Source: Aureibacter tunicatorum (GTDB lineage: Bacteria; Bacteroidota; Bacteroidia; Cytophagales; Cyclobacteriaceae). From it: a DNA stretch of 64,000 bases. The stretch is taken from positions 1-64,000 of the forward strand of contig NZ_AP025307.1 of the NCBI RefSeq assembly GCF_036492635.1, read 5' to 3'. The notes under the pieces are model-generated. The model did not search any database. It was not told the origin of the DNA and saw nothing but the letters and a program-made list of their open reading frames with translations. A program made the position numbers and the translations under genes. Positions 54,321 through 63,262 of this stretch are shown here, one piece after another; the stretch's first letter is position 1, and every line of letters begins with the position of its first letter.

Positions 54321-54820
54321 ATGATCGAAAAATTCATCAATCCGTTCACAGATTTTGGGTTCAAGAAATTGTTCGGAGAAGAACAAAACAAGGACCTTTT
54401 GATTGATTTCTTGAATCAACTGCTTCCTGAAAAAGACCAAATCAAAGACTTGCCTTTTCATCAAAACGAGCATTACTCCAGATCCGCGGAAGGCCGACAG
54501 GCTATTTTTGAATTATACTGCGAGAACGTATATTCCAGAAATTTTTTGATACGGATGAAATCGCCAAGTTCAATCCTCAACAACTGTATGAATATCGCGA
54601 ATCGCTCAAGCAAATGAGAGATTACTACAATACCATTGAGACTGCAAAGCTTGAAGCTAGAGAAGAAGGAAAAGAGGAAGGGCTGCAAAAAGGATTAGAA
54701 AAAGGAAAGAAAGAAGAAAAAGTTCAAATAGCTAAATCCCTAATTGCTTTAGGTCTTTCTGTCGATCAAATCATGCAAGCGACTAGCCTTGCTACTGAGG
54801 ACATCGAAAAATTGAAATGA
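54321..54820 (+). pseudogene. Rpn/PD-(D/E)XK nuclease family transposase, internally deleted
   Basis: The N-terminal 75 codons (INPFTDFGFKKLFGEEQNKD, AIFELYCENVY) are typical of the Rpn family. Near 54540 the frame breaks, and the family's C-terminal part continues in another frame (KFFDTDEIAKFNPQQLYEY, EAREEGKEEGLQKGLEKG). Intact family members have about 150 more residues between CEN and KFF, including most of the nuclease core. This copy is therefore inactive. Its 3' end is part of the 185-bp repeat that recurs at 56153. Confidence 0.85.
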
Positions 54821-54935
54821 TCGAAGTATTCGCTTCTCAGCATCACAGGTGCTAGATTTTAAGCATTCGTATTGCAAATGCGAACGAACTGCACCTTTCT
54901 CTACCCTAGCTCCGTTTTGCAAACTGTGCTTTGCT
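54751..54935 (+). repeat. 185-bp direct repeat, left copy
   Basis: It covers the last 70 bases of the broken Rpn gene and about 115 bases of 3' flank. It is matched without gaps by 56153-56337 (about 90% identity by eye). The pair brackets 1.2 kb of unrelated genes, consistent with insertion or duplication by recombination. Confidence 0.85.
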
Positions 54936-54968
54936 TGCATACTCAACCATTTTTATCAAAAATCTAAA

Positions 54969-54996
54969 AAAAGCCTCGGCTTATGCCAAGGCTTTT
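54969..54996. terminator. AAAAGCCT/AGGCTTTT hairpin, second copy
   Basis: Arms AAAAGCCT and AGGCTTTT with inner GGC/GCC pairing; nearly the same as the hairpin at 18580. A degraded version stands after the right-hand direct repeat near 56364-56397. Confidence 0.7.
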
Positions 54997-55065
54997 GAAT
55001 ATTTAAAAATATAATGACTCACCGCTAGAAATAGGCACAAGTTGCAAACTTTTGCCAGATTGGGG

Positions 55066-55107
55066 CTTGATAAGCGAACTCGGGAAGAGATTATTGGAAT
55101 GTTTGAA
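55066..55107 (+). pseudogene. Fourteen-codon remnant of the 33-34 kb paralog gene
   Basis: It encodes LDKRTREEIIGMFE, identical to the end of the paralog at 33528 apart from its last residues. The frame runs on into the next gene's start region. It shows that a copy of that gene once stood here and was lost apart from its 3' end, directly before another AT-rich gene, as at 34 kb. Confidence 0.75.
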
Positions 55108-55132
55108 ATGAATCAAAACAATAATTACAACA

Positions 55133-55762
55133 ATGCTAAAGAATCCAATTTACATAACTGACTCTGCAACACTTGCTGACGGAGGGACAAAATATATTAT
55201 GGGTATTGATTCTAATCAAAATGAATTTAGCATCTGCATAGTCCAGCATCAAATTGAGGAGAATTTTGACACAGAACTTGTTCCGGGAAGATTGCATTTT
55301 AACAATATTCCAATAAGAGTTCGTTCTGATCAAGAATGTCAAATTTTAGATGCTCTTGAAAATTGCATCATAAATTATGAAACAGTGAGAGCCTGCTATT
55401 CTGATCTTATTAAGTCCAAAAATTCGATAGCAATATTAATAAAACACATCATCGATCATGTGATATCTGAGGAATATGTAAAAATTGCAGAACAGCACAA
55501 GTCATATTCTGTCGTAAAAAACATTGATAATTCATTTTTAAAGATTTCATATAATAAAAAACATATATCTCTTTTAAAATCAATATTAATTTGCAATACT
55601 TCTGAATTATTATCAATGATAGATAAAAATGAACAAATCATTTACCACCCGCCTAGCCATTTGAAAGATCCTTTTTTTGACTTTCATGAGATTGAAAATC
55701 AACTCAAAAAATATGGGATTGAATATAGTTTGATTGAAAATCTTGATGAAATATGGAAATAA
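55133..55762 (+). CDS. Unknown protein, possible immunity partner
   Basis: A 209-residue soluble protein without a recognised domain. The start (NPIYITDSATLADGG) is followed by beta strands (EFSICIVQHQIEENF, GRLHFNNIPIRVRSD) and then mainly helices (SIAILIKHIIDHVISEEYVK, LLKSILICNTSELLSMID). It lies just after the gene remnant at 55066 and overlaps the next gene by 10 bp. The placement copies that of the Imm35-like gene after paralog B at 34 kb, so an immunity role is possible but unproved. Confidence 0.6.
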   Translation: MLKNPIYITDSATLADGGTKYIMGIDSNQNEFSICIVQHQIEENFDTELVPGRLHFNNIPIRVRSDQECQILDALENCIINYETVRACYSDLIKSKNSIAILIKHIIDHVISEEYVKIAEQHKSYSVVKNIDNSFLKISYNKKHISLLKSILICNTSELLSMIDKNEQIIYHPPSHLKDPFFDFHEIENQLKKYGIEYSLIENLDEIWK

Positions 55763-56085
55763 TATTTTACGCCGTACTGATTATCGCTTTTGGGTCTGTG
55801 ATATTTTCGCGAATCAAAAAGGCTCATTCACGAAAAGACGATCCAGCGATTAGCATATTCAATAAATTGTATTTGACAAATAGTATTCATGCTCCAAAGC
55901 TTAATTATCAATTGGTGTATAGCTTTCCTTATTATACGATTACCTTTATAAAAAAGTCTGACTATGAGTATTGTGAATCCAAGGGCATTAATCAGCTCTT
56001 TAAAGAAGAGATTCAGCAATTGCATATGGATCATTATAAATTTGATGTCCATAAAGCTGTTTACTTTAATGTCATAGAGGCTTGA
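55753..56085 (+). CDS. Small single-span protein, unknown
   Basis: A 110-residue protein. An N-terminal span (IIFYAVLIIAFGSVIFSRI) precedes a soluble tail (LNYQLVYSFPYYTITFIKK, FDVHKAVYFNVIEA). It starts 10 bp before the end of the upstream gene, so the two are translationally coupled. No family is recognised. It may be a membrane partner of the preceding protein. Confidence 0.6.
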   Translation: MEIIFYAVLIIAFGSVIFSRIKKAHSRKDDPAISIFNKLYLTNSIHAPKLNYQLVYSFPYYTITFIKKSDYEYCESKGINQLFKEEIQQLHMDHYKFDVHKAVYFNVIEA

Positions 56086-56152
56086 GTTACTTCCCCTTCC
56101 GCATCTCAAATACTTATTTATCATTGTGCATTCTAATTCCGAACGAGACAGA

Positions 56153-56337
56153 AGGTCTTTCTGTCGATCAAATCATGTAAGCGACTGGCCTTGCTGCTAA
56201 GGACATCGAAAAATTGAAATGATCGAAGTATTCGCTTCGCAGCATTACAAATGCTAGTTTTTAAGCATTCGTATTGGAAATGCGAAAGAACTGCACCTTT
56301 CTCTACCCTAGCTCCATTTTGCAAACTGTGCTTTGCT
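56153..56337 (+). repeat. 185-bp direct repeat, right copy
   Basis: It matches 54751-54935 base for base in length, with scattered substitutions. The Rpn tail frame inside it is broken (ATGTAA replaces ATGCAA), so this copy is a dead remnant. Confidence 0.85.
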
Positions 56338-56535
56338 ATTTTCCCTCAAATACCAAAAACAAAAAGCTTCAGCTTATTCCCCACCCCAAGGCTTTTGAAT
56401 ATAATTATATGCCAACTTTTGGATATGTGATAGCTCTCTGCTGAAATTTGAAACTATTACAATAGTTAAATACATGACCAGCATTAAGTATTTATTTCGC
56501 TATTCCTCCCAAAACATAAGGCCGAAAAATGAGTA

Positions 56536-56928
56536 TTATCTATATATTTTATAATCTGCTATAAAATCAAATTTTAATTGACTTTTATCAATTAATGAGT
56601 CGATAACAATGACAATACTCTCATCCTCAATGTCATAATTTACTAGCCAACATGTAATTTCAAGTTTAAAGTGCTTCATTAAAAAATCAAACATTTTAAG
56701 ATAATTAAAACAAATTTGATCAGATCCCTCCCTATTTAAAGGTTCTAATAAAACATATGTACTTTGTTTTGAACTAATAAATTCAGCGTAAAAGGGTAAC
56801 TTATTTCCTGTAAAACTCCATATGAAGCTATTATCTGATTCTGAAAAGTCAAATTCATCTGCATTTCTGAACTGTATTTCTACTTGATCACAACTTTCAT
56901 TATTTAACTTAATAGCAAGTGAGTTCAT
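56536..56928 (-). CDS. Small soluble protein, unknown, immunity-like
   Basis: A 130-residue acidic protein (QVEIQFRNADEFDFSESD, GNKLPFYAEFISSKQSTYVL, KLEITCWLVNYDIEDESIVI). No family is recognised. The alternating strands, acidity and AT richness resemble immunity proteins of polymorphic toxins. It stands with other small minus-strand genes and no toxin. Confidence 0.55.
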   Translation of the reverse strand: MNSLAIKLNNESCDQVEIQFRNADEFDFSESDNSFIWSFTGNKLPFYAEFISSKQSTYVLLEPLNREGSDQICFNYLKMFDFLMKHFKLEITCWLVNYDIEDESIVIVIDSLIDKSQLKFDFIADYKIYR

Positions 56929-57019
56929 AGTTTTTCAATATTAATTGTCTACAACTTGTAGCATACAAAAATAAACCTTTACACTATTCATAATAAAAAG
57001 TTTAATCTCCGCCAGTATT

Positions 57020-57220
57020 TCACCTAATTTTCAAACCTGAACAAAATGCTTTAAACCCTCCATTACTTTTTCCTGTTTCGTTATTTACTGAATAAGTTTC
57101 TCCTATTGAATACTTTGGATTCTTTTTTAAAAGACGTCCTTCATTACATCCTTTGTTTAAAAAAAATAAACCAATCACACTCACACCAATCAGAAAAGAA
57201 TAATTGAATATTTTTTTCAT
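57020..57220 (-). CDS. Short membrane-anchored protein, possibly truncated
   Basis: A 66-residue product from ATG 57220 (an ATG at 57244 adds eight residues). An N-terminal span (YSFLIGVSVIGLFFLNKGC) is followed by KKNPKYSIGETYSVNNETGKS, after which the sequence loses character. The YSIGETYSV.. pattern is typical of longer Bacteroidota proteins of about 150 residues, so this may be a truncated remnant. Nothing else marks its function. Confidence 0.4.
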   Translation of the reverse strand: MKKIFNYSFLIGVSVIGLFFLNKGCNEGRLLKKNPKYSIGETYSVNNETGKSNGGFKAFCSGLKIR

Positions 57221-57320
57221 ATTTTCCTTGAATTCCATAAACATGCAAGCTTAGATCTATTAGCTTTTGGTAAACTGATAAATAATCCAAACTCCTTATA
57301 ACTAATTAGTCTAAACCGTA

Positions 57321-57527
57321 TCAAATAAACTTCAAAACAAACAAAACCGTAAAGCAAAAAATACCACCCCATACTATTACATATGACAGCTTCTTTTTTC
57401 TAAAATTTTCAAGACGCTCTTCATATTGTGGCTTCACATTGATTTTACCATGTAGCACAAGCGCAAAGTATAAAAAGAGTCCTAATACAATTAAATCATT
57501 AAGATTACCTAATATCTGCTCAAACAT
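57321..57527 (-). CDS. Small two-span membrane protein, unknown
   Basis: A 68-residue protein with two spans (LNDLIVLGLFLYFALVLHG and LSYVIVWGGIFCFTVLFVL) and a short basic loop between. No family is recognised. It is AT-rich like its neighbours and the frame has good composition. Confidence 0.5.
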   Translation of the reverse strand: MFEQILGNLNDLIVLGLFLYFALVLHGKINVKPQYEERLENFRKKKLSYVIVWGGIFCFTVLFVLKFI

Positions 57528-57862
57528 ATATATAAGTTTTTTATTAAAATATAAACTTCACAAAATAGTCATTCGACTTTTAAATCTTACTTAATTCATT
57601 AGAAATTATAACATAATAAAAAACAAGTTTTAAAATGATATCATTATATATTTTTTAATCTTAAAAATAACAAATAAAATTTATTTATCCATATATTAAT
57701 ATAATCATATTAAAAATCATAAGTAAACTGAAATAACAAAGAACTCTTTAAGCAAATAAACATTTATGGCATCACCTTTGACTTAGTAAGATTAAGTTTA
57801 CTAGAACCAACTATTTCAAATTCAAAAAGGGACTCCATGTAAGGGGATCCCTTTTTTCATTG
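57528..57862. other. AT-rich gap ending in a terminator
   Basis: About 335 bp, very AT-rich between 57590 and 57760, with no gene visible. Its right end holds the terminator of the 603-residue protein gene. Confidence 0.5.
57824..57857 (-). terminator. Terminator of the 603-residue protein gene
   Basis: Arms AAAAAGGGA / TCCCTTTTT around a 15-base loop, with A and T runs on both sides. It begins 6 bp past the stop codon of the minus-strand gene. Confidence 0.8.
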
Positions 57863-59674
57863 CTACTCCAAACCTGCCACAGTATCTCTCAGCAGATCAA
57901 AGGCTTCAAAAAATGGATCGGGATTTGGCAATGATTCTTTTAGTGAAACAAATTTATCTCGCCCCTGTACATCCTGCAATGTTTTAATCTTGGGAGCGAA
58001 TTCCTCAGCCAGTTTTTTCCATTGATGAGTTTTAAAATGAAACATCTTCATGGACAGCTTTTTAAAACCCAACTCTATGCTCCTGAAAAAATCTATTCGC
58101 TCATCTATTGGCTCTTGAACCTGTGCAAACCTCTGTTGCAGTTTATCCAAATCCAACACCTCCTTTTCTTTCCACAAATGGATTTCTTGATCCACTTCTG
58201 TCATAGCGTAATTGTAAGTGTCCACAAAATTGAAAAACTTCCTGAAAAACGGCACTATCGACGGACAAAACTGCTGGCACAAAGCATCCAAATGAGAAAT
58301 ATAATTTAGCGACATGCTGAAATATTCTTGTATTCTAAGCTTTGAAAAATTAGCGGCGTAGCTTCTCATCGCAAAAGATACCGCTGCCAAAAGAACCGGG
58401 TCGGGCTTTTTCCGTTTTTCCGCTATACCCCCCACCAACACGTCATCCACATCTATTCGATGCAAATGCGTGGGAATCAATTGATCTGATAACTTCATTA
58501 ATGCATTGAACTTCACATCAAATCGTCTGCGGGCGCTTTTGGCGCTTAGCTTGCCTGAAAGCATATCGCCAAGCAAATAACGAGCTTCGATCATCTCATG
58601 AACCACATCTTCGGATTTCTTTTTCAATACCGCAATTTGCTTGCTCTCCAATACTGATTTTCGATTATATAATTGTAAAAAAAGCTTCTCAATTTCCTCC
58701 AATTCTTGGGGACTAAACGCTTTCAAATCAACAGTCTCGGCGATAGTCTCAAAATTATCTATGCCTAAAGCATCTTCCCACATTTTAATGCGTAGCTCGC
58801 TTGCATGCATTGGGCCTCGTGACACTGTTTCCACAATAGGTTTAGTAGGCTTGTCTTGAGTTTGAGCTTTAGTTTTTTTCTTTTTCTTCTTTTTGGACTG
58901 AGGATGATCCGGCGCTTCAAGCAAGCTTTCTCCTGTTATTGGCAACGATTCTTCCATATGCAAGGCTTCAACTTGATGCTCCAAAGTCTCCAGACCTTTC
59001 GGCATGGCAATAGCCAAAGGCAATTCGGCGCTAGATTCAGACGATATCGGTTTGCTTTTCGTCGTCTTTTTACTCTTTGGCTTTGTCGAGCGAGCGCTTT
59101 CAAAATAAAAGCCCTCTTCCAATTCCCAGATCTCAGAGTTTCGCCCCATCCCGTCAGTAAACCTCGCTTCAATGCCCGCATTGACCAACCACTTTTCAAT
59201 ACCCGCCAATATTTTTGGCGTCAGAGCAACTTCATTACCGATGGCTTTCATACTGCCATCGACCTGTTGCTCAAAAACTATTCGAGCGCCATGCTTGCTC
59301 GGACTATAATGCGCATGGGTAAATTCAATGTCTGTTTGCCCTCTTTTAAAATCAACATGCGTATGCTCAATAAAAATCGTCAAATGCGGATAATCATCCT
59401 TTCCCGGGACTATCAATAGGTGCAAACCCGCATTGACATGGATTCTTTTTTTGGGATCTTTTCTCTCAAGTCCCAAAGTCCAAAGTTTATTCGGAAATGT
59501 AGCTTTCACACACTGAATTGCAGAATTCAAACCCATAGAACTAGAAGCTGGAAATTTGCTAATGCCAACTTGCCCTAATTTGCTGATAGATTTCGATTCT
59601 GTGGTGTTATAAAGCTCATACATTTTGGATATAAATCCATACTGAGGGAATTGTTTGAAAATGTCTATAAACAA
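57863..59674 (-). CDS. Large cytosolic-type protein, unknown, three-part
   Basis: A 603-residue protein without signal or spans. An N-terminal domain (about 30-190) is beta-rich with many His residues (LHLLIVPGKDDYPHLTIFIE, THVDFKRGQTDIEFTHAHYS). A Lys-rich linker with a KKKKKKK run (about 205-290) leads to a helical C-terminal half (about 295-603). I recognise no family. Size, modular build and the absence of a signal resemble the other large proteins at 20955 and 28427, but the MPPxQ leader is missing. It is divergent from the receptor gene at 59816 with a 141-bp gap. Confidence 0.6.
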   Translation of the reverse strand: MFIDIFKQFPQYGFISKMYELYNTTESKSISKLGQVGISKFPASSSMGLNSAIQCVKATFPNKLWTLGLERKDPKKRIHVNAGLHLLIVPGKDDYPHLTIFIEHTHVDFKRGQTDIEFTHAHYSPSKHGARIVFEQQVDGSMKAIGNEVALTPKILAGIEKWLVNAGIEARFTDGMGRNSEIWELEEGFYFESARSTKPKSKKTTKSKPISSESSAELPLAIAMPKGLETLEHQVEALHMEESLPITGESLLEAPDHPQSKKKKKKKTKAQTQDKPTKPIVETVSRGPMHASELRIKMWEDALGIDNFETIAETVDLKAFSPQELEEIEKLFLQLYNRKSVLESKQIAVLKKKSEDVVHEMIEARYLLGDMLSGKLSAKSARRRFDVKFNALMKLSDQLIPTHLHRIDVDDVLVGGIAEKRKKPDPVLLAAVSFAMRSYAANFSKLRIQEYFSMSLNYISHLDALCQQFCPSIVPFFRKFFNFVDTYNYAMTEVDQEIHLWKEKEVLDLDKLQQRFAQVQEPIDERIDFFRSIELGFKKLSMKMFHFKTHQWKKLAEEFAPKIKTLQDVQGRDKFVSLKESLPNPDPFFEAFDLLRDTVAGLE

Positions 59675-59815
59675 AGATTAATTCAAGAAAAGAAAAACCA
59701 TTTGCCAAGTTTCATACACCTCCAAATTATAGCAGTACGCCAACAAATTTTGAATAAGGATAATGAGTCCAACACTTTTGCAGTGAAAACAATCGAAAGT
59801 AAAACTCATAAGAAA

Positions 59816-62176
59816 ATGAAAGCTATCATCATCACTTTGTTATTTTCATTATCAACGATTTCAATATTCGCAAGCAACTCTAGCAGAGACAATACAATCA
59901 CAGGCCAAATCATTGATGAGCAAGGCAATCCAATTGAATTCGCTACCATTACAATTCTCAACCAAGAAGATCAAACCTTAATAACGGGTGGCATGAGCGA
60001 TTTGAATGGTCATTTCCAGATCACCAATATCCACGAAGGAGAGTACACTATTTCTATAAGCTTTGTCGGGTATGAAAAATACGTCAGAGAACATCTTTTC
60101 ATGGAAAAAAATGGTTCGGTGCTTAACTTAGGAGAAATTACCCTAAACATTAACCCTAAGCTTTTAGAAGAAGTAGTGGTCGCGGGCCAAAGACAGAGTG
60201 TCAATTATGAAATAGACAAAAAAATTGTGTCAGTAGCTGAGGAGCTTTCTTCGGCTTCGCTAACAGCTGTAGAAGTACTGGAAAATGTTCCCTCCATCAG
60301 AGTTGATATGGAAGGAAATGTAGCTTTGAGAGGAAGTTCAGGATTTACTGTGCTGATCGATGGCAAGCCAACCGCACTGGATCCAAGCGACGCTTTGAAG
60401 CAAATTCCAGCAAGCACTATCCAGAATATTGAAATCATGACCAATCCATCTGTCAAATACGATCCCGATGGCACTGGAGGCGTCATCAATGTCATCACCA
60501 AAAAAAATGAGGTTTTAGGTCTCAATGGAGCTGTCAATGCCACAATGGGTAATTTTGGAAGGTATGGAGGCGATATGCTGTTTAATTATAGACGACAGAA
60601 TATCAACTTTTTCGTAGGACTTGATTATAACGAAAATATATTTCCCAGCAATAATTTCAGAGAGCGAAGAACAGTTCATGATGGTATCACCACAGTCATC
60701 GAAGATGAAGGAAGCTCTGAATACATTCGAACCACACAGAGCATCAGAGCTGGATTTTCATGGGATATTTCAGACAGGGATTTTCTTTCATTAGAAACTC
60801 AATATGGAAACTTTAATGCCAGAAGACTTTCTTCTTTGGACTACCAAACAAGCATAGAGGGCCAAGATGAAGTAATCAATGAACATAGTCACAGTGAACA
60901 TTTGCGAGCATTCAATTATCTCACGCTTACTGGTAGCTATCGCCACTTATTTGATGAAGAAAATCATGAGCTATTATTTCAGGTAAATACTCGATACAGA
61001 GATTATCAGGAATTCTCAGAAAATCTAATGTCAAACGCTGATAACCAAAGCGTTAATTTCGGATCTCGAAATACAGAATACGCTCCCAACCCATTGCACC
61101 ATTGGGATTTGCGCTTGGATTACTCTAAACCATTTAGGGAAAATGATATGCTTGAAACAGGAATCCATGTCAGAACACAAAACAGCGTGAATGAAACTAC
61201 CTTTTCTCTGTATGACACGCTCAATGGTGAATTCGTGAGACAACCCGAATTTGACAACTCCATTAGATTCCATCGATACATCTATGGAGCATATGGCATG
61301 TATAGAGGTGAAATCAACGATTTTGGATTTCAATTAGGCTTGCGAACTGAATATACAGATCGATTTGTGGAGTCGCAAAATACCAATGAAACGTTTTCCA
61401 TTGATCGCTGGGACATTTTTCCTACCGCTCACTTCTCATACAATCTCCCCAAAGACAATCAAATCATGACAAGCTATTCCAGAAGAATCGACAGACCAGG
61501 GAGCTGGACTTTTGAGCCGTTTATGACATGGGTCGATCAATTCAATGTACGCAAAGGAAATCCCGCTTTGGAACCTGAATATATCGATGCTTTTGAATTG
61601 GGCTATATCAAGCAATGGAACAGCGCTCAACTTTCCGTAGAGTCATACTATAGAGTCAAGCATAATAAAATAGAAACCATTCAGTCGGTTTATGACGACG
61701 GGGTTATATTGTCCACTTATGAAAATGTTGGAACCGACTATTCATTGGGCCTTGAGCTTTCATATAATCAAGCGGTTTCAAAGTGGTGGGATTTTACTTT
61801 GACAGGAGATGTATTCGATTATAGAATTGAAGGCGAGCGCAATGGAGAATCCTTTGACCAGCAATCCTTCAACTGGAGCACAAGAATCAGCAATAATTTC
61901 AAAGTCAACGACAATATACGAATTCAACTGGATGGAAATTACAACAGTCCAACAGTGAGATCTCAAGGCAGAACGGAAGGATATTACGCTTTGAATGCAG
62001 GGATCAGAAGCGACTTTATGGACAAGAAGTTTTCACTGGCGCTTCAAGCCAGAAACCTGCTTTCATCCATCAAATATGTGACAATCACAGAAGATGGAGA
62101 ATTGTTTACATACAATCATAATTCACCCGAAGCACCGTCAGTGTCTTTGACATTAACTTACAGATTTAGGCAATAA
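59816..62176 (+). CDS. TonB-dependent outer-membrane receptor
   Basis: A 786-residue receptor from ATG 59816, where a signal peptide begins (IIITLLFSLSTISIFAS). The longer frame from 59651 overlaps the divergent gene and lacks a signal. A carboxypeptidase-D-like domain (ITGQIIDEQGNPIEFATI, GHFQITNIHEGEYTI) precedes a plug domain (EVLENVPSIRVDMEGNVALR, DPDGTGGVINVITKK) and a beta-barrel of the OMP_b-brl_3 type ending in LTLTYRFRQ. It probably imports a peptide, siderophore or similar ligand. The LytS-like kinase gene overlaps its stop codon, so it is expressed with a sensor system. Confidence 0.93.
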   Translation: MKAIIITLLFSLSTISIFASNSSRDNTITGQIIDEQGNPIEFATITILNQEDQTLITGGMSDLNGHFQITNIHEGEYTISISFVGYEKYVREHLFMEKNGSVLNLGEITLNINPKLLEEVVVAGQRQSVNYEIDKKIVSVAEELSSASLTAVEVLENVPSIRVDMEGNVALRGSSGFTVLIDGKPTALDPSDALKQIPASTIQNIEIMTNPSVKYDPDGTGGVINVITKKNEVLGLNGAVNATMGNFGRYGGDMLFNYRRQNINFFVGLDYNENIFPSNNFRERRTVHDGITTVIEDEGSSEYIRTTQSIRAGFSWDISDRDFLSLETQYGNFNARRLSSLDYQTSIEGQDEVINEHSHSEHLRAFNYLTLTGSYRHLFDEENHELLFQVNTRYRDYQEFSENLMSNADNQSVNFGSRNTEYAPNPLHHWDLRLDYSKPFRENDMLETGIHVRTQNSVNETTFSLYDTLNGEFVRQPEFDNSIRFHRYIYGAYGMYRGEINDFGFQLGLRTEYTDRFVESQNTNETFSIDRWDIFPTAHFSYNLPKDNQIMTSYSRRIDRPGSWTFEPFMTWVDQFNVRKGNPALEPEYIDAFELGYIKQWNSAQLSVESYYRVKHNKIETIQSVYDDGVILSTYENVGTDYSLGLELSYNQAVSKWWDFTLTGDVFDYRIEGERNGESFDQQSFNWSTRISNNFKVNDNIRIQLDGNYNSPTVRSQGRTEGYYALNAGIRSDFMDKKFSLALQARNLLSSIKYVTITEDGELFTYNHNSPEAPSVSLTLTYRFRQ

Positions 62177-63255
62177 TGGCAATCCAATTCCTTCCAATTA
62201 GTGTTACACCTAAAGAGTTTATCGTGAAAACATATCAAACTGATTATTTCTCAAGTCCAATGAATCTAATCGAATCCAATAAATACCTTAATGTAACGCT
62301 TCATCTGGCTATATGGGGACTGTTTCTGATCCTGCCTCCTTTTCTAATAGATCAATTTGAAAGAATCAAAGACTACTCGTACTTTCAATATTATGTGAGT
62401 TTTTCCTTCTTGATTCTCATCTTTTATTTGGGAAAAACTCTAATGAAAAGAAGACAAACCTTAGCATTTATCATTGTCATGACTATCTCCTATGTTATGT
62501 ACATGAAAGGACCAATATATATCAGTGAAGCATTAGATATCACCAATACAAGCTCTCCCATTGTTACTCCCAGCCAAAGGTCAAAAGCCGAACTCGGTTA
62601 TTCCATCCTTTTCATGATCGCGCTAGCTTCGAACATAATGCTGTACTTGTTCAAAGTCAGCAAAAAGCTAAAAGAAGAACACGCGAAAGCTGAATTGTCT
62701 CTGCTTAAATCTCAAGTAAATCCCCATTTTCTATTCAACAGCCTGAATACAATTTATTATTTGACTTTAAAGAAAAAAGATAGCGCTCCAGAGGCAGTGA
62801 TGTCGCTATCGGATATGATGCGCTATGTGTTGACAGAGTCAAATAAAGAAAAAGTCTTGCTAGCCAAAGAGATAGAATATATCAACGAGTATTTGAATCT
62901 GCAAAAAATGAGAATGCCCGAAAAAACCAAAATCAATTACTCTGTCAATATCGAAGACGAAAACATAAACATCGCCCCCTTGCTGTTGATTCCATTTATT
63001 GAAAATGCATTCAAGTACGGCATAAGCGCCAACACATTCACATCGATAGACATCAAGTTGAGCTTGGAAAAAAAATGCTTGCAACTTCATGTGCAAAATC
63101 AAATATTTCAAAATGAAGGAGAAAAAATAAACAGCACAAAAAACGGCATTCAAAATGTATCCAAAAGGTTGGAATTGATTTATCCCAAACGGCACGAATT
63201 AAGTATCGAGAAAATCGATCACTTATTTACAGTTAATCTATCCATCCAATTATAG
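62176..63255 (+). CDS. LytS-type sensor histidine kinase
   Basis: A 359-residue membrane kinase. Its start ATG shares one base with the receptor's stop codon (TAATG); a later Met (62260) is an alternative start. Several spans (HLAIWGLFLILPPFLID, FSFLILIFYLGKTLM, FIIVMTISYVMYMKG, YSILFMIALASNIMLYLF) precede the His_kinase domain with LLKSQVNPHFLFNSLNTIYY (His184) and an ATPase part (LLLIPFIENAFKYGIS). It should phosphorylate the LytTR regulator encoded 8 bp downstream. Confidence 0.94.
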   Translation: MAIQFLPISVTPKEFIVKTYQTDYFSSPMNLIESNKYLNVTLHLAIWGLFLILPPFLIDQFERIKDYSYFQYYVSFSFLILIFYLGKTLMKRRQTLAFIIVMTISYVMYMKGPIYISEALDITNTSSPIVTPSQRSKAELGYSILFMIALASNIMLYLFKVSKKLKEEHAKAELSLLKSQVNPHFLFNSLNTIYYLTLKKKDSAPEAVMSLSDMMRYVLTESNKEKVLLAKEIEYINEYLNLQKMRMPEKTKINYSVNIEDENINIAPLLLIPFIENAFKYGISANTFTSIDIKLSLEKKCLQLHVQNQIFQNEGEKINSTKNGIQNVSKRLELIYPKRHELSIEKIDHLFTVNLSIQL

Positions 63256-63262
63256 AAAGAAC

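Noticed and set aside
54749-54946. Minus-strand 65- and 63-residue frames in the two 185-bp repeats
   Set aside because: They are antisense to the Rpn tail and exist twice only because the DNA is duplicated.
54900-54960. Possible insertion-sequence terminal repeats at the edges of the direct repeats
   Set aside because: No inverted ends, target duplication or transposase belonging to such an element can be seen.
58856-59419. A 187-residue plus-strand frame inside the 603-residue gene
   Set aside because: Composition is Arg/Phe-heavy and repetitive. It is antisense to the well-formed minus-strand gene.
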